A stretch of 9,242 nt of DNA from CAYSHJ01 sp964589725 (GTDB lineage: Bacteria > Planctomycetota > Planctomycetia > Planctomycetales > Planctomycetaceae). Position numbers and translations under genes: made by a program. The notes beneath the pieces are model-generated. The model ran no database searches. It was given only the letters and a program-made list of their open reading frames with translations, and was not told the origin of the DNA. The stretch lies in the NCBI GenBank assembly GCA_964589725.1, contig CAZPUJ010000790.1:1-9242 (forward strand), in the 5' to 3' direction. Of the stretch, positions 1 through 5,497 are shown in pieces (the stretch's first letter is position 1; each line of letters begins with the position of its first letter).

Positions 1-29
1 TCCTCCCGCGCGACTCAAAAGCCAACACC

Positions 30-52
30 AAAAATCAGGGGGCATCACCCCC
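30..52 (-). terminator. weak candidate terminator, minus strand
   Basis: GGGGG (38-42) and CCCCC (48-52) form a 5-bp all-GC stem with a 5-nt loop. On the minus strand the stem is followed by TGATTTTT. The stem is short and the U-run starts three bases after it, so this is a weak call. It could be a backup terminator behind the better one after queC, or simply an inverted repeat. Confidence 0.3.
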
Positions 53-145
53 GCCCGACTTGACTTTCGACGTTACATCTTGCGCTTCGGGCTTGTAGGC
101 CTCCACAGACCACGCAACCGGACGAATGAGCCGGCCGTGTGATTT

Positions 146-170
146 CCCCTCCTTCAAAAAAAGGGGGGGG
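146..170. repeat. imperfect palindrome of C, A and G tracts
   Basis: CCCCTCCTT (146-154) can pair with the A/G run at 161-169: 9 bp with one T-G wobble and a 6-nt A-rich loop. The core is 7 A followed by 8 G. No poly-T follows the hairpin on either strand, so I do not call it a terminator. Palindromes of this kind often occur as dispersed intergenic repeats. Whether this one is dispersed cannot be judged from one copy. Confidence 0.4.
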
Positions 171-233
171 TATGTCCGAGTCACCAATCCCACGAAACCC
201 ACCATGACCAACTTCTTCAATCGCCGCTCTGGG

Positions 234-263
234 AAAAAAAACTCCGCCGCCACTTGCGGAGTT
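234..263 (-). terminator. intrinsic terminator of queC
   Basis: AACTCCGC (240-247) and GCGGAGTT (256-263) form a perfect 8-bp stem with an 8-nt loop. On the minus strand the stem is followed by a run of T (complement of the A run at 234-241). It lies just after the queC stop codon at 267-269, as expected for a Rho-independent terminator closing the minus-strand unit. Confidence 0.8.
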
Positions 264-266
264 CGA

Positions 267-989
267 TCACAATCCGACGTACCCCAATGTCGGATAATCC
301 ACCGGGTCCGTGAGACCCGCTTCGGCAAAGCCTTTGAGGCGGAGTTGGCACGAATCGCAGTGACCGCAGGGATGGCCGGAGGCATCGGGGTCGTAGCAAC
401 TCGTCGTCAGGCCGTAGTCGACTCGCAAGGAGATTCCTCGGCGAATGATGTCCGCTTTCGAGAGCGAGATCAGCGGCGTCTGCACGATGAAACGACCGCT
501 TCGTTCGACGCCGGCTTTGGTCGCCAGTCGGGCCAGATCGGCGAAGGCCTTGATGAACTCGGGACGACAGTCCGGGTAGCCGCTGTAATCGACGGCGTTG
601 ACGCCCAGAAACAGATTGAACGCGCCGAGAACCTCTGCCCAGCCGAGGGCGAGCGACAGAAAGATCGTATTCCGCGCCGGCACGTACGTGATTGGGATGC
701 CGCTGCCGAGTTCTGCATCGCTGCGGTCCTTTGGCACGTCGAGGTCGTCCGTCAATGCCGAACCACCGAACTGACGCAGATCGAGCTTGAAGATTTGATG
801 CTGCGTCACGCCCTGCGCCTGACAGACGCGCTTCGCGGCTTCCAACTCGAAGCGATGTCGCTGGCCGTAATCAATCGACAGCGCGTACAGCTCGAAGCCT
901 TGTTGCCGGGCAATGGCCAGCACGGTGGCGGAATCGAGTCCGCCGCTGACGAGCACGACGGCTTTATGAGGCTGCGAGGAAGTGCTCAT
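267..989 (-). CDS. queC: 7-cyano-7-deazaguanine synthase QueC
   Basis: QueC converts 7-carboxy-7-deazaguanine to 7-cyano-7-deazaguanine (preQ0) using ATP and ammonia, in the cytosol, on the pathway to queuosine tRNA modification. The predicted 240-residue protein has the N-terminal PP-loop ATP-binding motif SGGLDS (residues 15-20), a conserved DYSGYPDCRPEF segment in the middle (about 135-146), and a C-terminal zinc site of four cysteines (C198, C208, C211, C214, with the CGHCDSC pattern). Length and motif order match the family. I place the start at the ATG at 989. The frame stays open 32 codons further upstream, but that part overlaps the preceding gene and has no family similarity. The gap to the upstream lipoprotein stop is only 8 nt and no Shine-Dalgarno is visible, so translational coupling is likely. 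No other queuosine gene (queD, queE, queF) is in the window. Confidence 0.95.
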   Translation of the reverse strand: MSTSSQPHKAVVLVSGGLDSATVLAIARQQGFELYALSIDYGQRHRFELEAAKRVCQAQGVTQHQIFKLDLRQFGGSALTDDLDVPKDRSDAELGSGIPITYVPARNTIFLSLALGWAEVLGAFNLFLGVNAVDYSGYPDCRPEFIKAFADLARLATKAGVERSGRFIVQTPLISLSKADIIRRGISLRVDYGLTTSCYDPDASGHPCGHCDSCQLRLKGFAEAGLTDPVDYPTLGYVGL

Positions 990-997
990 AGTTTCAT

Positions 998-2161
998 TCA
1001 ACGTCTTGATCGCAGCACACACCGAAATCCGACGTCGGCGGCTCTTTGGCTCATCTCCAAACCCGCGCGATGCCACAGCGACCAATCGGGGGAGCCGCCC
1101 TTCACGACCCGCTGATTAGCTCGGCTGGGAACTTTCGGGCCGGCCCAATCTTTCCGGCGACTGGGCGACGCGGCTTCGACTTCGGTGTGAACTCTGGTCG
1201 AATACAGGTCGGCGCACCATTCGCGTGCGTTGCCGGCGACGTCGAAAACTCCGAAACGGCTGCGGTCGTGAACGAATGACTGTACGTCGTCGATCTGTCC
1301 TGGCGCGCGAGGCCGCTCCCAAATGGCTCGGCCTTCGCCCCATGGCGTGCTCCACGACATTGGTCCGCGAGCGGCCCGTTCCCATTCAACCTCGGTTGGC
1401 AATTCCTTGCCGGCCCACTTCGTGTACTCGCGGGCGTCGCCCCACGTGACGCCCAACGCGGGTTGCCGACCGCTCTCCAAGCCGTTCAGCGGTGCGGCAA
1501 TCTTCGAGCCTTGCTCACCCCGAAACTGATGAAACTGAGCGACCGTGACTTCGGTGATGTCGATATAAAACGCCGATACCTCGACCGGCACGGCCGGACG
1601 CACATCGGCCGGGCCACGGGCGTTTCCAAAAATTATGGAGCCGGGAGGAATGAGTGCCATCTCGGCGGAGTCTCGCTCGCAGACAATCCGCAACGGCCAA
1701 CCCTCCGGCGAGAACGTCGTGTTCTCGGCGGCATGAAAGCCGCTTGGCAACTTCCCGGTGCTGCCGACCGAGCCGCGCGCCGCGCGGGCGCCTCCGTCAG
1801 CATTGCCCACGATACCGGTCACGGCGAAGAGCGACGAATCGGCTCCGGCAACGGGAGCTGCGAAAGCAAACTCGTCGCGCGGGTCAACCTCGGGTGCTTG
1901 GCCGACCACATCAAAGTTCGGCGGCGATTCCCCCTCAGCAAACACATCGTTTGGGTCGGCGGACAAGAGCGGCGAGGGCGGCGGCGGTTTCGGCGGTGGC
2001 GGTTTCGGCGCCGGTCCAGCACGCTTGACTTCCGCATTCGCGGGCTTGATCTGCGCTGGGCTCACCGGGTTGCTTCCGCAGCCGACGACACTCCACATCG
2101 TCAGCGCGGCAATGGGTAACCACAACAATTCGAATCGTGGGCGACCTTCGAGAATTAGCAT
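998..2161 (-). CDS. lipoprotein with SUMF1/FGE-type domain
   Basis: A predicted 387-residue exported lipoprotein. The N-terminus has a hydrophobic signal segment ending in a lipobox (VVGC, lipidated Cys28). A low-complexity linker with two KPPPP-type runs (about 52-64) follows. The C-terminal half (about 166-384) is a formylglycine-generating-enzyme (SUMF1, C-type-lectin fold) domain, shown by ALIPPGS, DITEVTVAQF, LPTEVEWERAARG, FDVAGNAREWCADLY, RVVKGGSP and the closing GFRCV. True FGE enzymes carry two catalytic cysteines just after the GGS motif. Here that stretch reads DWSLWHRAG with no cysteine, so the domain is probably a binding or structural module, not a sulfatase-activating oxidase. 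The start is the ATG at 2161 because it puts the signal peptide at the N-terminus. An ATG at 2239 is in frame but adds 26 residues before it. It is the first gene of a two-gene unit with queC, 8 nt away, with no evident functional link. Confidence 0.85.
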   Translation of the reverse strand: MLILEGRPRFELLWLPIAALTMWSVVGCGSNPVSPAQIKPANAEVKRAGPAPKPPPPKPPPPSPLLSADPNDVFAEGESPPNFDVVGQAPEVDPRDEFAFAAPVAGADSSLFAVTGIVGNADGGARAARGSVGSTGKLPSGFHAAENTTFSPEGWPLRIVCERDSAEMALIPPGSIIFGNARGPADVRPAVPVEVSAFYIDITEVTVAQFHQFRGEQGSKIAAPLNGLESGRQPALGVTWGDAREYTKWAGKELPTEVEWERAARGPMSWSTPWGEGRAIWERPRAPGQIDDVQSFVHDRSRFGVFDVAGNAREWCADLYSTRVHTEVEAASPSRRKDWAGPKVPSRANQRVVKGGSPDWSLWHRAGLEMSQRAADVGFRCVLRSRR

Positions 2162-2195
2162 GGCGAGTATTCTGGTGCTTGACCGGCCAACAGGA

Positions 2196-2209
2196 AAGGC
2201 CGCGGCCTT
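2196..2209. promoter_or_regulatory. 14-bp perfect palindrome, possible operator
   Basis: AAGGCCGCGGCCTT reads the same on both strands. It lies between two divergent lipoprotein genes, 35 bp upstream of the minus-strand ATG at 2161 and just upstream of the candidate plus-strand promoter. The position suits a regulator site, but GC-rich palindromes of this size also arise by chance. Confidence 0.25.
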
Positions 2210-2230
2210 CGAGCGAAACGGCATTCCGGC

Positions 2231-2258
2231 TTGTGACATCTCGCCAAGCCGCCATAAT
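2231..2258 (+). promoter_or_regulatory. candidate sigma-70 promoter of His-rich lipoprotein
   Basis: TTGTGA (2231-2236, four of six matches to the -35 consensus) is followed after 16 nt by CATAAT (2253-2258, five of six matches to the -10 consensus). Transcription would start near 2265 and give a leader of about 74 nt before the ATG at 2339. The spacing is acceptable. No experimental support is available. Confidence 0.4.
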
Positions 2259-2338
2259 TCGCCTGTTCGCCAACGGTCGGCGAGGAGAATTCGACGGAGA
2301 GGATCTCTGGGGACGAACCTCAGGAAAGGTGGAATTCG

Positions 2339-2848
2339 ATGCGGACGAAACTGGGCGTGTGGATCTTGTCGGCTGCTGTGTTAATCGGACTGAGTGGTTG
2401 TTCCGGAGAGTCGGGTGGCGATTATCGCACCTTTGACAAGAACAAAGATAAGGCACCCGATGCCGAGCACGGGCATGCTCATGGCCACGAACATGGTCCT
2501 CACGGCGGCGAATTGATCGAGTTGGGTGAGGAGGAATACCACGCTGAGGTCGTGTTCGATGAAGACTCCGACAAGGTGACGTTGTATTTTTTTGGCGGCG
2601 ACGCGAAGTCCGCGGTGGCGATCGAGGCGAAGGAACTCACCCTGATTCTGTCCACCAAGAACAAGCCGCAGACCTACACGCTCGCCGCCGTGGCGCAAGA
2701 CGCGGACGGCGATGGCAAGTCATCTCGCTTCGAGATCACCAGCGAAGAGCTGATCGATGCGTATGATGAACAAGAAGGCCTCGTGGGTAAGTTCACCGTG
2801 AAGATCGGTGGCAAGAGCTTCACCGGTGACGTCAAACACTCACATTAG
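2339..2848 (+). CDS. His-rich lipoprotein with EF-hand-like loop
   Basis: A 169-residue predicted lipoprotein, start supported by a purine-rich Shine-Dalgarno-like stretch (AGGAAAGGTGG at 2322-2332). Residues 1-20 form a signal peptide ending in the lipobox LSGC (Cys21). Residues 44-57 hold a His cluster (HGHAHGHEHGPHGG) followed by ELIELGEEEYHAE. I recognise this HGG...G...YH.E pattern from planctomycete small lipoproteins and N-termini of metal-efflux adaptor proteins. It suggests divalent-metal binding outside the cytoplasmic membrane. Residues 121-132 (DADGDGKSSRFE) fit the Ca-binding loop spacing D-x-D-x-D-G-x5-E. The rest is acidic and beta-like. After the TAG stop the same frame continues for 11 Lys/Asp/Glu-rich codons to a TAA at 2882-2884. 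No efflux gene lies nearby, so the metal role is inference. Confidence 0.8.
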   Translation: MRTKLGVWILSAAVLIGLSGCSGESGGDYRTFDKNKDKAPDAEHGHAHGHEHGPHGGELIELGEEEYHAEVVFDEDSDKVTLYFFGGDAKSAVAIEAKELTLILSTKNKPQTYTLAAVAQDADGDGKSSRFEITSEELIDAYDEQEGLVGKFTVKIGGKSFTGDVKHSH

Positions 2849-2917
2849 GGCGACAAACCCGACGAGGCGAAGGTCAAGAAGTAAAACACGATTCTCGCTG
2901 GTTCAGTGATTTCAAAC

Positions 2918-2950
2918 GCCCGGCTGCTTTCGAGAGGCCGGGCTTTTTTT
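2918..2950 (+). terminator. intrinsic terminator between convergent genes
   Basis: GCCCGGC (2918-2924) pairs with GCCGGGC (2937-2943) as a perfect 7-bp stem with a 12-nt loop, followed on the plus strand by seven T (2944-2950). It ends transcription of the lipoprotein gene. It also lies 8 nt beyond the minus-strand stop at 2959. In that direction only GTTT follows the stem, so it may act weakly for the ricT operon too. Confidence 0.85.
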
Positions 2951-2958
2951 ATGGGCCC

Positions 2959-3426
2959 TCACGGCAATTGGCCGGTTTCCAAAAGGCTTTTGAGTTGTCG
3001 TTCGGCTTCGGGCGTGGCGGCGTAGATGAGCGGCAGGTGTTGCGGCAGCTTCGACGGCGTCACGATCCACTCGGCGCCTGCTGCACTGATCGGAACGAAA
3101 TAGGTCTCGCCTGGCACGGCCTCGGTGGATTTCAGGTTGGGCAGCGCCAGCGTCTTTTCGTCGAATCTTTGTTTCCACGCATGTAGAACCCGGAGGTTGC
3201 CGGTGGCGGGATTCTCGACGACGGCGGTTAGGACGTCGGCTGATTCCAGAATTTGATCGCGATTGAGCGTCACGGGATTGGCCGTGAAGTATGACAGCAG
3301 GCTCAACACGGCCAGCCACGCGATGATCAAGGCGACAGCCAGTCGAAATCGCCAACGTGCCTTTGTCGATGGAGCATCCGCGCAGGTTGCCGCGGCGTGA
3401 GCAGTGTCAGGCACATCGGTACGCAC
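2959..3426 (-). CDS. single-pass membrane protein, unknown function
   Basis: I do not recognise this family. The predicted 155-residue protein has a short hydrophilic N-terminus with basic residues (KARWRFR, about 22-28), then one strongly hydrophobic helix (about 29-48, LAVALIIAWLAVLSLLSYF). A soluble domain of about 105 residues follows. Its start (NPVTLNRDQILESADVLTAVV) suggests a conserved module, and the positive-inside rule places it outside the cytoplasm. The start is a GTG at 3426, with GGAG 10 nt upstream. A second GTG 12 nt downstream is an alternative. The frame is open much further upstream, but that part overlaps the preceding gene and is Arg-rich nonsense. It is the last gene of the ricT cluster, 23 nt after the PVC-restricted gene, so the two are probably cotranscribed. 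Confidence 0.7.
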   Translation of the reverse strand: MRTDVPDTAHAAATCADAPSTKARWRFRLAVALIIAWLAVLSLLSYFTANPVTLNRDQILESADVLTAVVENPATGNLRVLHAWKQRFDEKTLALPNLKSTEAVPGETYFVPISAAGAEWIVTPSKLPQHLPLIYAATPEAERQLKSLLETGQLP

Positions 3427-3449
3427 AGCGAGTCGTCTCCGATCTTGCC

Positions 3450-3854
3450 CTACCGTCGAAACGCTTGGGTTGTGTCGATGTGGTAATCGCGGTCGAACAC
3501 GGCCTCGAAATCGTAGACACCGGAAAAATCGCTGAGCAGATCGTGGTCGGTCTTGCGCATGCGGCCGTGTTCGATCTGATCCCACACGATGCGGCCGAAG
3601 TCCTCGGTCGTGTTCACTCCCCAATGCCGAAAGACCGGAATGGTCATCAGGCCAAACTCATGGAGCGCCAGTTCGCGAATGCCTTCCAGCAGTTGCTTGC
3701 CGGAAATGTGTACATCTTCTTCGGGTGGTTCGCGGCGCTGAACGTCCGACTTGTCGAACTTTTTCTGAGAATATCGCAGCGCGAGATCAACGAACTCATA
3801 CGCCGCCGGATGATACCGAGGTTTGGTGATCGTAGCTTTCCGTGTCTGTCTCAT
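3450..3854 (-). CDS. PVC-restricted conserved protein (Minf_1886-like)
   Basis: A 134-residue soluble protein resembling the family described as restricted to Verrucomicrobia and Planctomycetes (Minf_1886 type, function unknown). Recognisable parts are YHPAAYEFVDLALRYSQ near the N-terminus, the central HISGKQLLEGIRELALHEFG (a helix typical of the family), FRHWGVNTTEDFGRIVW, and a C-terminal end with DFEAVFDRDYHID. There are no membrane segments or Cys motifs. I chose the ATG at 3854 because GGGAG lies 5 nt upstream and the length fits the family as I know it. The frame continues upstream to a GTG at 3974 whose last bases overlap the ricT stop codon (GTGA), so a 174-residue form cannot be excluded. 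It lies 116 nt after ricT and 23 nt before the membrane-protein gene. Confidence 0.8.
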   Translation of the reverse strand: MRQTRKATITKPRYHPAAYEFVDLALRYSQKKFDKSDVQRREPPEEDVHISGKQLLEGIRELALHEFGLMTIPVFRHWGVNTTEDFGRIVWDQIEHGRMRKTDHDLLSDFSGVYDFEAVFDRDYHIDTTQAFRR

Positions 3855-3970
3855 CACGACTCCCTTGGGGAGACTCTCATTTGGGAACAACTTGCGACCG
3901 TGAATCACGGTCACATCGACACCGCTCACTATAGCTCGACGTGGCGATCGGCCGAAACAGAGATTCGGTT

Positions 3971-4840
3971 TCACGCACTCTCCGTCGGTGGGGGCAGTTC
4001 AGCGCGAGCGGGCTTGGCCTTGGGACCGCGAGTACTGATCACGGTCAGCACGTCGTGCGAATCGATCAGCATGCGTCGCGTGTCGTCATAGGCGACCATC
4101 ACCTTGCGAGCCAGAATCTCCTGGCCCACGACTCGGCCTTGGCCATTTTTCGTCACGACCGTCGCACCGACAGGGGGCAGCTCGCGCTGGTACTCTTCAT
4201 AGGTTTCGTACTCGTACCGCAGGCAACACTTCAATCGCCCGCAGCGGCCGGAGATTTTCGACGGGTCGAGTGTGGCCTTTTGCAGCTTGGCCATTTTCAT
4301 CGTGACCGGCGGCATCTCGCGGAGGTGCGTGTTGCAGCAAACCGGCTTGCCACAATCGCCGTAATCGGCGAGGAGTTTCGCCTCGTCACGAATGCCGATT
4401 TGCCGCAGCTCGATCCGCAACCGGAAATGCCCGGCCAACCCTTTGACCAAGTCACGAAAGTCGACGCGCTTCTCGGAGACGTAATAAACGACCAAACGCT
4501 CGCCGCCAAAGACACGTTCGACGTCGATCAATTGCATCTGCATTTTGTGCTCAGAGATAAACCGCCCGCACTCTACGAAGTCACGGCGTTCGGTTTGCCG
4601 TAGATCGTCGCGCTTGCGGAAATCTTCGGCCGTCGCCGGATGGAGGATGCGCCCCGACTCCTCGGCCTTGCCGAGATACGCGCGCGTTTGTTCGCTCGCC
4701 GAACAAAGCACCTCGCCCCATTCGACACCACGCTCGGTGCGAAGGATCACGGCCGCACCGCGAGGAATTTCGTCGTCTCCCTTCGACGAAAACTCACCGA
4801 CGATGCGTGTGAGGCCATAGCGTACGACGTATTGACCCAT
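3971..4840 (-). CDS. ricT: PSP1-domain protein RicT (YaaT)
   Basis: A 289-residue cytoplasmic protein of the PSP1 C-terminal domain family. In Bacillus subtilis, RicT works with RicA and RicF as a complex that carries Fe-S clusters and aids RNase Y in mRNA maturation. Family hallmarks are clear: an N-terminal beta domain (MGQYVVRYG... to about 50, with ERGVEWGEV), the PSP1 core (about 60-150), and a paired cysteine signature, GDCGKPVCC (C163, C168, C169) and SGRCGRLKCCLRYE (C200, C205, C206), separated by LDPSKISG. All six cysteines are present, so cluster binding is expected. A Pro/Ala-rich tail (about 272-289) ends the protein. The start is the ATG at 4840; the Shine-Dalgarno is weak (AGGT). 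It heads a minus-strand cluster of three. No RicA or RicF homologue is visible here. Confidence 0.92.
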   Translation of the reverse strand: MGQYVVRYGLTRIVGEFSSKGDDEIPRGAAVILRTERGVEWGEVLCSASEQTRAYLGKAEESGRILHPATAEDFRKRDDLRQTERRDFVECGRFISEHKMQMQLIDVERVFGGERLVVYYVSEKRVDFRDLVKGLAGHFRLRIELRQIGIRDEAKLLADYGDCGKPVCCNTHLREMPPVTMKMAKLQKATLDPSKISGRCGRLKCCLRYEYETYEEYQRELPPVGATVVTKNGQGRVVGQEILARKVMVAYDDTRRMLIDSHDVLTVISTRGPKAKPARAELPPPTESA

Positions 4841-4912
4841 CAGAAACCTACGATGGACGGAACCTGGAAATGATTCCGCTCGATGTCACACGAGCGAACG
4901 AGCGTCCCCACG

Positions 4913-4918
4913 ATTGTA
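4913..4918 (-). promoter_or_regulatory. possible -10 element upstream of ricT
   Basis: On the minus strand this reads TACAAT (five of six matches to TATAAT), about 73 nt upstream of the ricT ATG. No good -35 hexamer lies at the right distance (best is TTCTGC), so the call is weak. Confidence 0.25.
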
Positions 4919-5003
4919 GCGACGCGGGAAGATCGCAGAAGCTCCCGGACCGAGACAGGACGGTTTTCCGCTGTCACGTGAATTCAGGAACGATGGGGGT
5001 GCC

Positions 5004-5037
5004 CAAAAAAATACGAGCCACCTTTCAGCGGCTCGTA
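5004..5037 (-). terminator. intrinsic terminator, minus strand
   Basis: TACGAGCC (5012-5019) and GGCTCGTA (5030-5037) form a perfect 8-bp stem with a 10-nt loop. On the minus strand the stem is followed by seven T (complement of the A run at 5005-5011). The nearest recognised minus-strand gene upstream ends at 5498, 460 nt away, so this either ends a long 3' untranslated region or closes a separate small transcript through the repeat array. Confidence 0.8.
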
Positions 5038-5106
5038 CGTTCGGCCTTGTGGGCGTGTGAATCGCGATTCCCCATTGGCAGGATGTGCAGTGCGCCCTCA
5101 AAAAGT

Positions 5107-5194
5107 CCAGTGTCAAATGGAAGCCCAGTGTCAAATGGAAGCCCAGTGTCAGATGGAAGCCCAGTGTCAGATGGAAGCCCAGTGTCAGATGGGC
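5107..5194. repeat. 18-bp tandem repeat, nearly 5 copies
   Basis: The unit CCAGTGTCAGATGGAAGC repeats head to tail from 5107, 5125, 5143, 5161 and 5179, the last copy being incomplete. Copies 1 and 2 read CAAATGG and copies 3 to 5 read CAGATGG, so the array shows directional variant spread, as in a minisatellite. Each unit contains an inverted CCA...TGG. At the right end AGCCCA (5176-5181) and TGGGCT (5190-5195) form a perfect 6-bp hairpin. The period is divisible by three and both strands are open: hexapeptide SPVSDG on plus, PSDTGL on minus. No gene assignment is supported. Confidence 0.9.
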
Positions 5195-5379
5195 TAATTC
5201 TTCTTAAGGCGACAGGCTTCACCACGTATGAGCGAAATTCACCGTTGGCCACAAGGCCGCCTCACAACTTGAATCATCAATCACTGGCCTATCACCATCC
5301 TTTCGATCGAAATCGATGCGGATCTCCCGAATGCCGGAGTCGCGTTGATTGATCCCGAGCAGCTCTCGCCGCACCGCGA

Positions 5380-5385
5380 ATTATA
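5380..5385 (-). promoter_or_regulatory. consensus -10 element, minus strand
   Basis: The minus strand reads a perfect TATAAT. TTGACT (five of six matches to the -35 consensus) lies upstream at 5407-5412, but the spacer is 21 nt, longer than the usual 16-18, so strength is uncertain. A transcript from here would run through the 18-bp array to the terminator at 5004-5037, about 370 nt. Confidence 0.35.
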
Positions 5386-5497
5386 CGCCGAACGTTGCAG
5401 ATTTGTAGTCAATATCTTCGATGCTCACGAAAAGTCTTCGACCTGGCTAATCGTGTCCGAACACTTGTGTCCGCGTGCCAAACTCGCCGTGACGCCG

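Larger units (their letters stand above)
1..231. other. gene-poor region downstream of queC
   Basis: I find no convincing gene here. The longest readable minus-strand frame (about 56 codons from an ATG at 205 to a TGA at 35-37) has no recognisable motif. It runs through a C/A/G-tract hairpin and a GGGGG/CCCCC hairpin, so it is probably fortuitous. The region holds runs of 7 A and 8 G and looks like ordinary intergenic sequence with short palindromic repeats. Confidence 0.5.
4841..5497. other. 657-nt intergenic region with repeat array
   Basis: No convincing protein gene. It contains, from left to right, a possible ricT promoter, a minus-strand terminator (5004-5037), an 18-bp tandem repeat (5107-5194), and a minus-strand -10-like element (5380-5385). 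Short frames that cross the repeat on either strand are open because the 18-bp unit has no stops, and they look like fortuitous hexapeptide repeats. A plus-strand frame around 5228-5551 may be a decayed gene. Confidence 0.6.

Noticed and set aside
35..205. Small minus-strand protein of about 56 residues after queC
   Set aside because: It passes through the A/G homopolymer hairpin and the GGGGG/CCCCC hairpin, has no motif, and follows the queC terminator without a visible promoter.
126..1115. Long plus-strand open frame of 329 codons antisense to queC
   Set aside because: It mirrors queC, whose motifs (SGGLDS and the four-Cys site) are unmistakable. The antisense product has no recognisable domain and arises from the GC-rich coding strand.
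5107..5194. CRISPR array
   Set aside because: The 18-bp units are directly adjacent with no unique spacers, and no cas gene is present.
5025..5252. 75-codon minus-strand frame with PSDTGL hexapeptide repeats
   Set aside because: The repeat is explained by the 18-bp DNA array, which is open on both strands. The frame starts at a GTG directly after a stop, has no clear ribosome site, and its stop lies inside the terminator hairpin loop.
4870..5352. 160-codon plus-strand frame across the repeat array (SPVSDG repeats)
   Set aside because: It is open mainly because the 18-bp unit has no stops. It runs through a minus-strand terminator hairpin and has no recognisable protein segment.
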